NCBI RefSeq assembly: GCF_020966755.1
Contig: NZ_JAJKFT010000002.1
Span: 744,001-808,000 of the forward strand
Direction of reading: 5' to 3'
Length of the DNA stretch: 64,000 nt
From: Blastopirellula sediminis
Lineage (GTDB): Bacteria; Planctomycetota; Planctomycetia; Pirellulales; Pirellulaceae
Below are positions 35,569 to 47,737 of the stretch, piece by piece. The position numbers were made by a program, and so were the translations under genes. Within the stretch, counting starts at the first letter, position 1. The number at the start of each line of letters is the position of its first letter. The notes below the pieces were generated by a model, which did no database searches, was not told the DNA's origin, and saw only the letters and a program-made list of their open reading frames with translations.

Positions 35569-36209
35569 ATGGCCTCTTTCGTAAGAGTAGCGTCGAGAAA
35601 ACGTCCCTGGGCAAGGTAGTTGCAAATGTCTTGAGCGACGTCGCGCCGCAAAAGCAACGCCGTGTGCATCGTCGGGTAGATGCGGTAGTCGACGCAACCT
35701 TCGAGATGCGCCGAATGTTCAGGGACCAGGTGATCGTACGTCGCGGCGATCGCCGCGAATTCAAAATCGGGAGGCGCCAGCTGGTTCACATAGCTGTCGG
35801 GCACGTCCGACATCTGCGCTACCGCGCGGCATTGCACCAGGTTGAGCAGACCTCCCCAAAATCGTCCCGCATACAGACCATGATGCGGGCTCGCGAGAAA
35901 GACGACTCGGCCCAAATGGGCCGGGCGATAAAGCTGCAGCGCTCGGCGGGTCACAAGTCCGCCCAGGCTATGCGCGACGATGTGCAAACGTTCGACGTCC
36001 GCCTCTTCGTCGATCTTGCGCAACGTCTCCGAAAAACGACGTGCGTACGCTTCGATATCGCCGATCAGGCTGAAATATCCATAGCGCTGCGTTGCGAATC
36101 CGGCCGCCCGAATCTGGCGTTCCAGTCGCTTCAATAACAAGCTGGTTGACGCGAATCCGTGGATCAGCGCCACTTTCTCGTTTCGGGTCGGCGTCGCCGA
36201 ATCAATCAT
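35565..36209 (-). CDS. Alpha/beta hydrolase (lipase/PGAP1-like)
   Basis: The 214-residue product is a compact alpha/beta hydrolase: the oxyanion region I-H-G-F-A-S-T near residue 17, nucleophile elbow A-H-S-L-G-G in the middle, F-L-A-S-P-H-H-G after it, a possible Asp in T-Y-D-H-L-V-P and the catalytic His in Y-P-T-M-H-T-A-L-L. This set resembles PGAP1-like and triacylglycerol lipases. It has no signal peptide. Its stop overlaps the start of the Gly/Cys-rich membrane protein, so the two are likely to act together, perhaps on lipid or an acylated protein at the membrane. Confidence 0.8.
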   Translation of the reverse strand: MIDSATPTRNEKVALIHGFASTSLLLKRLERQIRAAGFATQRYGYFSLIGDIEAYARRFSETLRKIDEEADVERLHIVAHSLGGLVTRRALQLYRPAHLGRVVFLASPHHGLYAGRFWGGLLNLVQCRAVAQMSDVPDSYVNQLAPPDFEFAAIAATYDHLVPEHSAHLEGCVDYRIYPTMHTALLLRRDVAQDICNYLAQGRFLDATLTKEAI

Positions 36210-36391
36210 CGCTCCACTTTCCTCCTGACGCGAGAAATCAGGCTTCCCAGATTATGGCCGATTTGCCCGGCTGTTATAATCCGTATTTCCCCACCTAAGG
36301 CGGTCGTAGGCTGGTAGCGGTGTTGCGCTGGTGATTCGCCAGCCAAACCGGAATCTTGCCGCCCCCGGGCCGCGAAACTGCAAAATTGACC

Positions 36392-36844
36392 ATGGAACGC
36401 CTCGAAATCTCTTGCCCAGACTGCCATTGGCATCGGATCTGCAACCATCTGGAGATGGTCCAGCGGCTGACGACGCTCGGCATGTTTCGTCGCGAAGAGG
36501 CTCCGGACCCTAATTTGGTCGTCGAACTCTTCCGCCGCAGTGCAGGAAAAATGTCGTGCGGCGATTGCGAGCGGATCGGCCTGAAGGTCGACATCCCGCG
36601 CGAAGACGAGGAAGACTGGGATCAGCGCCGCGTCTGCAAGATGTGTCGTCAACCGATTCCGCTGGAACGACTTGAGGTCTTTCCCGACGCCGACACGTGC
36701 GTCCGCTGTCGCGAAAAGCTCGACAGCGCCGATGATCACGCGACGCCCGACTACTGTCCGAAGTGTGGCGAGATCATGTCCCTCTCCACGAGCCGCGGCG
36801 GCGGCATGACCCGTTATCGAATGCGGTGCCCACGATGCGGATAG
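36392..36844 (+). CDS. Zinc-finger protein with DksA/TraR-like four-cysteine motif and C-terminal zinc ribbon
   Basis: The ~150-residue product has three Cys pairs or clusters. An N-terminal pair I-S-C-P-D-C-H-W is followed by an unusual C-G-D-C-E-R region. Near residue 80 is R-V-C-K-M-C-R-Q-P-I-P-L-E-R-L-E-V-F-P-D-A-D-T-C-V-R-C-R-E, the pattern of the DksA/TraR zinc finger. The C-terminus has C-P-K-C-G and C-P-R-C-G, a zinc ribbon. The coiled-coil helices that let DksA reach into RNA polymerase are absent, so it is not a DksA ortholog. ATG at 36392 was chosen since the first Cys motif follows at once; a weak binding site is seen. Confidence 0.6.
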   Translation: MERLEISCPDCHWHRICNHLEMVQRLTTLGMFRREEAPDPNLVVELFRRSAGKMSCGDCERIGLKVDIPREDEEDWDQRRVCKMCRQPIPLERLEVFPDADTCVRCREKLDSADDHATPDYCPKCGEIMSLSTSRGGGMTRYRMRCPRCG

Positions 36845-37464
36845 TTTCATTGTCAGTACGTTATGTCTGTCTGCTTGGCGCTCTTCTCTTTGTAGTGGGA
36901 TGCGCGACTTCGACCACGCCGGAAGAGGAGCCGGCCGAGTTGTCGTTTCGCGAGCAGCTGCTTCAGGTCGTCAGCGGTAAGAGCGACTCAATCGAAGTGA
37001 CCGAGCGCGTCGTCTCGCCAGCCGAATTAGAATTGCTCTCGCGCGCAACGAAGCTGACCCGGATTCGACTCGATCAGACGCCGGTCGATGACCAGGCCGC
37101 AGCGATCTTGGCGGCGCTGCCCGAACTACAATTCGTCAACCTACCGCAAGCGCAAATCAGCGACGTCGGCCTGGCCGAGTTGGCGAAGCTTCCCGACCTG
37201 GCGCAACTGCGAATCGGCAGCCCTCAACTAACAGACGCGTGCTTCGCTCCATTTAAGGACAATCAGTCGCTCCGCTTTTTGCACATCCTGCAAACGCCGC
37301 TGACCGACAAGTCGCTCGACGACATCGCCGAAATCAATTCGCTTGAGTCTTTTTACGTCGACCAAACGAAGTTCACCGAACCGGGGCTCGCCAAGCTGAT
37401 CAAACGTCGCCCGCGATTGCACGTTCACTTCGACGAGGCCCATCTGCCGGGCCAGGAACACTAA
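36835..37464 (+). CDS. Leucine-rich-repeat lipoprotein
   Basis: The 209-residue product has a lipoprotein signal (hydrophobic run L-L-G-A-L-L-F-V-V-G-C; lipidated Cys ~21). From residue ~60 it carries leucine-rich repeats of ~24 residues: L-T-R-I-R-L-D-Q-T-P-V-D-D, L-Q-F-V-N-L-P-Q-A-Q-I-S-D-V-G-L-A-E-L-A, L-A-Q-L-R-I-G-S-P-Q-L-T-D, L-R-F-L-H-I-L-Q-T-P-L-T-D. These mediate protein-protein contacts. The start ATG at 36835 overlaps the last 10 bases of the zinc-finger gene, so the two are probably co-transcribed; there is no obvious functional link. Confidence 0.75.
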   Translation: MRIVSLSVRYVCLLGALLFVVGCATSTTPEEEPAELSFREQLLQVVSGKSDSIEVTERVVSPAELELLSRATKLTRIRLDQTPVDDQAAAILAALPELQFVNLPQAQISDVGLAELAKLPDLAQLRIGSPQLTDACFAPFKDNQSLRFLHILQTPLTDKSLDDIAEINSLESFYVDQTKFTEPGLAKLIKRRPRLHVHFDEAHLPGQEH

Positions 37465-37487
37465 ACCGCCGTTTCTACCGGCTTTAC

Positions 37488-37595
37488 TGGTGCCATGCTC
37501 TTGCGGCGTCTTCGCCGGATGAGCATGTCTTCGTCCTTGCAAAACGCATTGAAGACATGCTTACCCGGCGAAGACGCCGTGAAAGCATGGCGCCA
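37488..37595. repeat. Long imperfect intergenic palindrome, copy 1 of a two-copy family
   Basis: A ~46-base left arm (37488-37533) and right arm (37550-37595) pair over most of their length, including GGCGTCTTCGCCGG with CCGGCGAAGACGCC and ATGAGCATGTCTTC with GAAGACATGCTTAC. The loop is ~16 bases. The terminal arm TGG-(C/T)-GCCATGCTCTT also bounds the hairpin at 63737-63784. It sits in the 200-bp gap between the LRR and beta-propeller genes. Confidence 0.75.
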
Positions 37596-37667
37596 ACATT
37601 TTGAAGGGCATACCCGCGTGAACTATATTTGAGTGCGGTTCGTTTCCTCGTCTGCAGGACCTCCCTC

Positions 37668-39182
37668 ATGCCTTGCTCCCGCCGTTTCGCCGCCGTTTTG
37701 ATGTTGGCGTTTTCTCTCCTGTCGTCGACGCATACCTTCGGTGACGAGCAGCCAAAAGTGCGTGAGCCCTTCTTTGGCGTTCGCGTCGTCGATCAGACGG
37801 GTCGCGGCGTTCCCTTGGTCGAATTGAAAACGACGAACGAGGCGTCGTACTGGACCGACTCCGACGGCTGGGCGGCGATCGCTGAACCTGGCTTGATGGG
37901 ACAAGAGGCTTACTTCCATGTTGCGAGCCCCGGCTACGAATTTAATGCGGATGGTTTTGGTTTTCGTGGCGTTCGTCTTCGCGTCGAACCTGGCGCTACG
38001 GCGACGATCAAGCTTCCCCGCCAGAACATCGCCGAGCGCGTCGTCCGCCTGACCGGCGAAGGGATCTTTCGCGATAGCCAGTTGCTTGGCTTGCCGCTGC
38101 CGGAAGGAATGAAGAACCTAAACAGCGGCGTTACCGGGCAAGACTCGGTGCAGGTCGTTCCTTACCAAGGGAAACTTTTCTGGCTGTGGGGAGACACGAA
38201 CATCGCCAGCTATCCGCTTGGCAATTTCCAAACGACCTGCGCCACGTCGCCGTTGCCGGTCGATGGCAAACCTTCGCCCGATCACGGCATTCAGTTTGAA
38301 TATTTAAAACAAGAGAATGGGCAAGTGCGTCACATGGCGCCGCTCGACGGCCCCGGCCCGGTCTGGTTGTTCGGTCTGTTCGCGATCACCGATGCCGACG
38401 GCACGGAGTCTCTCTATTCGCACTTCACGCGGCATAAGTCGCTTTCGGAAGTGGTCGAACATGGCGTCATGAAGTTCGACGACGAGGCCGGGATCTTCAA
38501 GAAGGTCGCCAACTTTGATCTGCAAGAGCAATGGCGCGGCCCGCAAGGAAACGCCTTTGTTGTTGACGATGCCGACGGAGTGAAGCGCGTCTACTTCGCC
38601 CATCCGCTTGCTCACACGCGCGTCGCCGCCGATGAGCAGAGCATCCTCGATCCGCACGCCTACGAGTCGCTCGTCTTTGACTCTGGCGAAAAGAACTACG
38701 TCTGGAAACGCGACGTGCCGCCGACGAAACAGCGCGATGAACAAAAACTGCTGCGCAGCGGCGCGATCCCTTCCGACGTTGCCCGGTACCAGTTGATCGA
38801 CGTCGCCAGCGATAAACCCGTCGTGATGCACGGCAGTTCCATTGCGTGGAATGAATACCGGCAGAAGTGGACTATGATCGGCGTGCAAGCCGGCGATCAG
38901 GATGCCCCCTCATTCTTGGGCGAAGTCTGGTACGCCGAAGCCGAATCGCCGACCGGTCCCTGGAACAGGGCGATCAAAATCGCCACGCATCCGAAGTACA
39001 CCTATTACAACCCGCGGCAACATCCGTTCTTTGCGACCGATAACGGGCGAGTGATCTATTTCGAGGGAACGTACACGCATACGTTCTCGGCGACCAAAAC
39101 GCCGACGCCCCGTTACGACTACAACCAGCTCCTCTATCGGCTCGATCTCTCCGAAGCCAAGTTAAAACCAGCGCAAAAGTAA
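37668..39182 (+). CDS. Exported five-bladed-beta-propeller-like protein with N-terminal Ig-like domain
   Basis: The 504-residue protein has a signal peptide (~6-24). Residues ~30-110 resemble a carboxypeptidase-regulatory or Ig-like domain (V-R-V-V-D-Q-T-G-R-G-V-P-L-V-E-L-K-T-T-N). The main part has blade-like motifs: L-F-W-L-W-G-D-T-N, G-P-V-W-L-F-G-L-F, Y-S-H-F-T-R, G-P-Q-G-N-A-F, W-Y-A-E-A-E-S-P-T-G-P-W and F-F-A-T-D-N-G-R-V-I-Y-F-E-G-T-Y-T. The last block recalls GH43/GH117-type glycosidases, but a proven catalytic triad cannot be located by eye. ATG 37668 is preceded by GCAGGA. Likely acts on polysaccharides outside the cytoplasm. Confidence 0.65.
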   Translation: MPCSRRFAAVLMLAFSLLSSTHTFGDEQPKVREPFFGVRVVDQTGRGVPLVELKTTNEASYWTDSDGWAAIAEPGLMGQEAYFHVASPGYEFNADGFGFRGVRLRVEPGATATIKLPRQNIAERVVRLTGEGIFRDSQLLGLPLPEGMKNLNSGVTGQDSVQVVPYQGKLFWLWGDTNIASYPLGNFQTTCATSPLPVDGKPSPDHGIQFEYLKQENGQVRHMAPLDGPGPVWLFGLFAITDADGTESLYSHFTRHKSLSEVVEHGVMKFDDEAGIFKKVANFDLQEQWRGPQGNAFVVDDADGVKRVYFAHPLAHTRVAADEQSILDPHAYESLVFDSGEKNYVWKRDVPPTKQRDEQKLLRSGAIPSDVARYQLIDVASDKPVVMHGSSIAWNEYRQKWTMIGVQAGDQDAPSFLGEVWYAEAESPTGPWNRAIKIATHPKYTYYNPRQHPFFATDNGRVIYFEGTYTHTFSATKTPTPRYDYNQLLYRLDLSEAKLKPAQK

Positions 39183-39266
39183 TGTAATTGCCGCAGTAAC
39201 GCCTGCTGGCGTCGCTTCATCGAAGAGGGAAACGCAACGCTTCCCTTACTCGCACAGGATGAAGTT

Positions 39267-40376
39267 ATGTCGCATTCCCCCTTGCTGCAGCCGTATTCGC
39301 TGGGTGATCTCACGCTCAAAAACCGCGTCGTCATGGCGCCCCTGACGCGAGCCAGGGCAGGGGACGATCGGATCCCAACGGCGATGATGGCCGAATATTA
39401 CGCGCAGCGGGCCTCAAGCGGTTTGATCATCACCGAAGCGACTGTGATCTCGCAGCAGGGAATCGGCTGGCTCAATACGCCGGGGATTTACAACGACGAG
39501 CAAACGGCCGGTTGGCGCGAGGTCGTCGACGCCGCGCATAGCGCCGGCGGAAAGATCTTCTTGCAGCTCTGGCACATGGGGCGCTCGTCCCACAGCAGTT
39601 TCCATGATGGGGAACTGCCGGTTTCGGCGTCGGCGATCAAGATTTCGACCGACGAAATCCGGACGAATGCGGGGAAGAAGGAGTTCGAAGTTCCGCGTGC
39701 GCTCGAGACTGCAGAAGTCGCTGATGTCGTCGCCGACTATCGGGCCGCGGCGGCGCGCGCGAAAGAAGCGGGTTTTGACGGCGTCGAAATTCATGCCGCC
39801 AACGGTTATCTGATCGATCAGTTTCTCCAATCGCGTACCAACCAGCGCACCGACCAATATGGCGGCTCGATCGAAAATCGTTATCGCTTCCTCGGCGAAG
39901 TGGTCGCCGCGGTGACCGAAATCTGGGATGCGTCGCGCGTCGGCGTCCGACTTTCGCCTAATGGGGTCTACAACGACATGGGCTCGACGGACTTCCGCGA
40001 GCAGTTCAGTTACGCGATGCAGCAGCTCTCGCCGCTCGGTTTGGCCTATCTGCATGTGGTCGACGGAATCGCGTTCGGTTTCCACAAATTGGGCGATCCG
40101 ATGACGCTCGCCGAAATTCGCGAAATCTTCTCTGGTCCGCTGATGGGGAACTCCGGCTACGACCAGGCTTCGGCCGAAGCGGCCGTCGAGCGGGGAGATG
40201 CCGACCTGCTGGCTTTTGGCCGAGCGTACATCAGTAATCCTGACTTGGTGGAGCGTTTCGCGCACCAGTGGCCGCTCGCTACGGAGGCCGATCCCAAGAT
40301 GTGGTATGGGGCCGGTCCCGACGCCCGAGGCTACACCGACTTCCCAACCTTCGCCGAAGCCTCCACGGCCGGTTAA
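39267..40376 (+). CDS. Old Yellow Enzyme family alkene reductase (NemA-like)
   Basis: The 369-residue protein fits the FMN-dependent Old Yellow Enzyme fold: L-K-N-R-V-V-M-A-P-L-T-R-A-R near residue 18, Q-L-W-H-M-G-R near 90, the substrate-binding H-A-A-N of V-E-I-H-A-A-N-G-Y-L-I-D-Q-F-L near 170, R-L-S-P-N-G and the phosphate-binding G-N-S-G-Y and F-G-R-A-Y-I-S-N-P-D-L-V. Such enzymes reduce activated C=C bonds or N-ethylmaleimide and nitro groups, using NADPH. Length and the C-terminal Y-T-D-F-P match the NemA/xenobiotic reductase branch. No neighbour with a linked function. Confidence 0.95.
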   Translation: MSHSPLLQPYSLGDLTLKNRVVMAPLTRARAGDDRIPTAMMAEYYAQRASSGLIITEATVISQQGIGWLNTPGIYNDEQTAGWREVVDAAHSAGGKIFLQLWHMGRSSHSSFHDGELPVSASAIKISTDEIRTNAGKKEFEVPRALETAEVADVVADYRAAAARAKEAGFDGVEIHAANGYLIDQFLQSRTNQRTDQYGGSIENRYRFLGEVVAAVTEIWDASRVGVRLSPNGVYNDMGSTDFREQFSYAMQQLSPLGLAYLHVVDGIAFGFHKLGDPMTLAEIREIFSGPLMGNSGYDQASAEAAVERGDADLLAFGRAYISNPDLVERFAHQWPLATEADPKMWYGAGPDARGYTDFPTFAEASTAG

Positions 40377-40895
40377 GTTTCGATTTGGAATTCGCAAAAA
40401 TGCTGTCAGTGATAGCGTCGCGTCAGATTGAACTTACGACGATCTCGCGTGACGCTACCCACTGGCGCGTCTAGTGTTAGGAAAAGGTGAAGAGATTGTG
40501 GTTGACGCAAAGTGCTACCACGATATATTGGGCCTCCGGCTGAGAAATTGATGTTGTCCAAGCCCTCGATTTGGCGATATTCAAATTTATCAGCCACAGG
40601 ATCTTGTGTTCTGGTGGAACCCCTGGCACAATATCCTGTGGGCAAAGATTGCTGCCCTCGCATCCAAAACGCTGGCGTCGCTAGCAATTTGGACCGCAAA
40701 ACTCCACTCGTGTGGGGGAGAGCGGATTAGGAGTCTGGCAGTCCTCATCTAGAGGACCTACGCGTCAAGGAAGACGGTGCGTTAATACGCGCGCTTCTAT
40801 TTTGATCGCGGTGCAAGACCCTGTTACCGCCCTCACGGATCGAACCTTAATGTTCGGCCGCGAGTACCCAACCATACGCATTGGAGGCACAACCC
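40377..40895. other. 519-bp gap upstream of nrdA
   Basis: No gene is evident. It holds two NrdR-like boxes (40595-40608 and 40627-40640) and a third weaker match at 40519-40532 (CACGATATATTGGG). It is unusually long for this window and probably contains the nrdA promoter. Confidence 0.6.
40595..40640 (+). promoter_or_regulatory. Pair of NrdR-like operator boxes upstream of nrdA
   Basis: CACAGGATCTTGTG (40595-40608) and CACAATATCCTGTG (40627-40640) both resemble the NrdR box consensus (ACAC-W-ATAT-x-x-W-GTGT). The second is the better match. Their starts are 32 bp apart, the spacing of tandem NrdR boxes in characterised nrd promoters (three helical turns). The boxes also form a near-perfect 15-bp inverted repeat with each other. 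NrdR would repress nrdA when dNTP is high. Confidence 0.55.
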
Positions 40896-43835
<2,940 letters not shown>

Positions 43836-43897
43836 TTCAGGCCTTATCTTGATCAATATTTCGCAGCCGGCCGCAAGACGCGCCCGGCTGCAGAATA

Positions 43898-44061
43898 CTA
43901 GCCCGAGGCGCAAGCCGAGGGAAAGTGGCCGCAGGCAAAGGATTAATGACTAAGCCCCAGTGTCTAATGAAGTCCGAATAACGAATTCCCAAGCGTTAGA
44001 CATTAGGGCTTAGTCATTAGTGATTCCCGAACGCTCTCCCTCGGCTCGCGCCTCGGGCTAG
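43898..44061. repeat. Nested inverted-repeat element between nrdA and nrdB
   Basis: Outer arms 43898-43925 and 44034-44061 are inverted copies of the dispersed repeat (CTAGCCCGAGGCGC... form), 26 of 28 matching. Inner arms 43945-43967 and 43996-44018 (core AATGACTAAGCCC) pair at 21 of 23 positions. The whole 164-bp element could fold into one long two-stage hairpin. It fills most of the nrdA-nrdB gap. Confidence 0.8.
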
Positions 44062-44126
44062 TGTGCCGCCAATACTCTTCTGATTCGCAATTAATTCGTA
44101 CATCAATCCCAAGGGAGACGATCCTA

Positions 44127-45188
<1,062 letters not shown>

Positions 45189-45210
45189 CGTTCGGTTCAA
45201 GTTCGAAAAC

Positions 45211-45243
45211 AAAAAGGCTGGTCAAACCGACCAGCCTTTTTTT
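45211..45243. terminator. Bidirectional terminator between nrdB and TPR gene
   Basis: AAAAAGGCTGGTC at 45211-45223 pairs perfectly with GACCAGCCTTTTT at 45229-45241 around a 5-base loop, with T residues after it (to 45243) and A residues before. It can end nrdB transcripts on the plus strand and the TPR transcripts on the minus strand. Confidence 0.9.
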
Positions 45244-45252
45244 ATGCCAACA

Positions 45253-45281
45253 CTAGCCCGCAGCGCAAGCAAGGGAATGCG
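45253..45281 (+). repeat. 29-bp dispersed repeat, copy left of TPR cluster
   Basis: Identical over all 29 bases to the inverted copy at 49110-49138. Together they bracket the three TPR paralogs. Begins CTAGCCCGCAGCGCAAGC. Confidence 0.75.
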
Positions 45282-45304
45282 GGCGGCCATCTCCATACGT
45301 CCGC

Positions 45305-46408
45305 TCAGTTCGAATACCGGCTCTTCTCCCCGGTAAACTCCAACGGATCGTCATCCCTGCGGGTCAACCGTTCGATCTTACGTTGAATTTCCGTTTGGCG
45401 ATCTTCATCGCCAAACCCGTCCAAGACCGTCGCGTACTCTTTCAGGCATTCGAGCCGCAGGGCCGGATCGCTCCGGCTGTTTTGTTCCAACTTGAAAATC
45501 AGCAGCGAGTATTCTCGAATCGTTTCATCCCGTTTCTGCAGGCCATGATTTGCTCGGGCGGTCTGTAACAACAATTGGTAAAAGTAGTAGGAGGTTTCAC
45601 CCGTTTCCGCGGGGGACATCACCCGCCCTTTCATGGCGTACTCAAGCGCCGCTGCATGACGATTTAATTTATTCGACTCGTCGGCCAACAACGTGGCGAC
45701 GGCAATATAGGTCGTGGTTTTTTGCATTTGATAATTCACCAACGATTTTAACGTTCGCTCACCCGCTACAATCGCCTTCTCGTGGTCGCGTTGCAGGGAG
45801 TAGAGCCGCGTCAATGAGAGTTGCGTCTCGCCGTAAATGCGATAGTCGGTGACTTCGGCTGCCTCCAGGCGTTTCGCCGCATCGGCGACGGCGGCGACTC
45901 CCTCCTCAATGTTTTCGCCGCTGTAGGAAATGGCGTTGGCCAACGAAATCTGCGTGCGGATCGTACAACACGCCTGAGGACCGTAAAGTTCGCGGCTGAT
46001 CTCGACGCAGTTGCGACACTCTTTGACGGCGGAGGCGTAGTCCTTCGTTGAAAGCGTCAATTGCGCTTGCCGCGATTTGGCGATCATCGCTTTGAACTGT
46101 TCTATTTTCTCCGGCGAAAAGCTGAGCCCCAACTCCACGTCGCGCATGATAAAGTCAATTTCAGCAATGGAAAGGACGTTGCACTCGCCTTCGTGATTCC
46201 GCGTTAATTCGCGCATCTCCTTTAGCAGTGCGAGTTGCTTCGGGAAATCTCCCTCCGAACACGGCTCGACCAAAGAATTCAAAATCGCTTGCTGTCGATA
46301 AGAAGTGCCGGCATTGGAGCCAAATGGAGATTGCGCAAACGCCGTCCGGCACGCTAACGAACTGACAACCACCGCACAGCAGACGACAAGCGAACTTGCT
46401 TTCATCAT
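45305..46408 (-). CDS. Exported TPR paralog A with SRYSN tail
   Basis: The 367-residue protein has a signal peptide (M-K-A-S-S-L-V-V-C-C-A-V-V-V-S-S-L-A). The rest is helical TPR-like: A-V-K-E-C-R-N-C-V-E-I-S-R-E-L-Y-G-P-Q, S-L-A-N-A-I-x-Y-S-G-E-N-I-E-E-G, L-S-L-T-R-L-Y-S-L-Q-R-D-H-E-K-A-I, and a C-terminus E-F-T-G-E-K-S-R-Y-S-N. It is a paralog of the two genes upstream, aligning along its whole length. Periplasmic scaffold role is probable; the partner is unknown. A Met doublet leaves the start at 46408 or 46405. Confidence 0.8.
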   Translation of the reverse strand: MMKASSLVVCCAVVVSSLACRTAFAQSPFGSNAGTSYRQQAILNSLVEPCSEGDFPKQLALLKEMRELTRNHEGECNVLSIAEIDFIMRDVELGLSFSPEKIEQFKAMIAKSRQAQLTLSTKDYASAVKECRNCVEISRELYGPQACCTIRTQISLANAISYSGENIEEGVAAVADAAKRLEAAEVTDYRIYGETQLSLTRLYSLQRDHEKAIVAGERTLKSLVNYQMQKTTTYIAVATLLADESNKLNRHAAALEYAMKGRVMSPAETGETSYYFYQLLLQTARANHGLQKRDETIREYSLLIFKLEQNSRSDPALRLECLKEYATVLDGFGDEDRQTEIQRKIERLTRRDDDPLEFTGEKSRYSN

Positions 46409-46462
46409 GAATTCTCTCCAACAAAACGCAGGTTTCCCTTGCCGACGAAGCTCCGCCTGACC

Positions 46463-47557
46463 TCAATTCGAATACCGGCTCTTCTCCCCGGTAAACTCAA
46501 CCTCCCCTTTGATCTTCCGCTGAAGGCTTTCGATCTTGCGGTTGGCGATTTCCAAACGTTCCGCATCGCCGGCCTTCTCGAGGATTTTCGCGTACTCTTG
46601 GAGAATCTCCAACCGGTTCTCCTTCGTGATTGCGGAATTCTCCTCGGCCTTGTAGACGAGCAGCGCGTAGTCGCGAACCGCCTCCTCCGGCTTCTCCAGC
46701 CCGAACTTCGCTTTTCCCGATTCGACCAACAGTTGATAGTAAGTCGCCGCTTCTTTCCCCTTTTCCGCTGGAGACGAGGCGAGTCCCTTGATCGCGTACG
46801 TAAGCGCCCCTTCGAATTGCTTCTCGTGATTGAGCGCCTGCGCGACCGCGGCCGTCATTTCAGCGTAGGTGCTGACTTGCCGCAGTTGCCGGTCTTCGAT
46901 CATGGCGATCGCCAACTTGCCCGTTTCGATCGCTTGTTTGTCGTTCTTCTGGCGAACGTACATGCGAGTGAGAGCGATCTGCACTTCCAAATAGCAGTGA
47001 TAGTCGGTCTTCCCCAACTCTTTCAGCGTATCGCTTGCCTGACCGGCGAGCTCAATTCCCCGCTCCACATTCTCGCCGCTGCGCCGAATCGCGTTCGCCA
47101 GGCTAATGCGACTGATAAGACCCTTGTACGATTTCTCGCCGTACAGCTCTTCGCTAAGCTCCAGCGATCGCTGGTAGTTCTCCGTCGCGGCGGCGAAGTC
47201 TCCTACCGTTTCGGCGACGCGGGCCTGGCGAATATGGTCTAACTCCTCTTGCCCTTGCTCCGCCTGTTTTCCGGTGAAGCCGAGCGCCAATTCGACGTCT
47301 TGGACGTAGAAGTCGATTTCATCAAGGCCGACGAGCTTTATCTCATGCTCGCGATAGGTGGTCAGATCGCGCATCTCCAGCAGCAGCCGATGCAGCTTCT
47401 CAAAATCGCCGAGTTGCTCCGCTTTCTTGATCTCCTCGTTCATTCCCATTTGCTTGCGCAGCAGATCGACGTCGGCGGCTTCCGCATGTTGGCGGCAGCT
47501 CAAGGCCAAGAGACCAACTAGACAAGCGCAAAGCAGGAATCGGGTGGCGCGCGTCAC
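46463..47557 (-). CDS. Exported TPR paralog B with SRYSN tail
   Basis: The 364-residue product has a signal peptide beginning at a GTG start (V-T-R-A-T-R-F-L-L-C-A-C-L-V-G-L-L-A-L). GAGGG is seven bases upstream, so the ATG-like upstream start is rejected. The repeats include A-T-E-N-Y-Q-R-S-L-E-L-S-E-E-L-Y-G-E-K-S, I-S-L-A-N-A-I-R-R-S-G-E-N-V-E-R-G, and L-T-R-M-Y-V-R-Q-K-N-D-K-Q-A-I. It ends E-F-T-G-E-K-S-R-Y-S-N, like paralog A. A 42-bp sequence upstream (47605-47646) is shared exactly with paralog C. Confidence 0.8.
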   Translation of the reverse strand: MTRATRFLLCACLVGLLALSCRQHAEAADVDLLRKQMGMNEEIKKAEQLGDFEKLHRLLLEMRDLTTYREHEIKLVGLDEIDFYVQDVELALGFTGKQAEQGQEELDHIRQARVAETVGDFAAATENYQRSLELSEELYGEKSYKGLISRISLANAIRRSGENVERGIELAGQASDTLKELGKTDYHCYLEVQIALTRMYVRQKNDKQAIETGKLAIAMIEDRQLRQVSTYAEMTAAVAQALNHEKQFEGALTYAIKGLASSPAEKGKEAATYYQLLVESGKAKFGLEKPEEAVRDYALLVYKAEENSAITKENRLEILQEYAKILEKAGDAERLEIANRKIESLQRKIKGEVEFTGEKSRYSN

Positions 47558-47604
47558 GATTTTTCCCTCAGAAAAGATCGGATAGATTGGCAGCGTTCGT
47601 CTCG

Positions 47605-47646
47605 AAGCGGCAGCGCTTCGCAGCGGCACGATAGCTCGTTTTGCCG
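47605..47646 (-). promoter_or_regulatory. Duplicated 42-bp upstream sequence of TPR paralog B
   Basis: Identical to 48944-48985 upstream of paralog C. It lies ~50 bp upstream of each start codon, so it is likely a promoter or leader element copied with the gene. It contains AGCGGCAGCGCTTCGCAGCG, which has internal symmetry. Confidence 0.6.
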
Positions 47647-47737
47647 ATCTGGGTCAACCTCAATCAGGGGGGCCTTCGGAGTGGGGAGAGAGTGTGAGTA
47701 CAAAAAAAGCGGATGCGGGCGGCCACAGCGCAAACGC

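Noticed and set aside
39267-40376. Possible link between the Old Yellow Enzyme and nrdA
   Set aside because: They are 519 bp apart, with the nrdA operator region between them, and no shared pathway is known.
40377-40895. Riboswitch upstream of nrdA (cobalamin type considered)
   Set aside because: No B12-box or other riboswitch core is recognisable; the inverted repeats fit NrdR boxes better.
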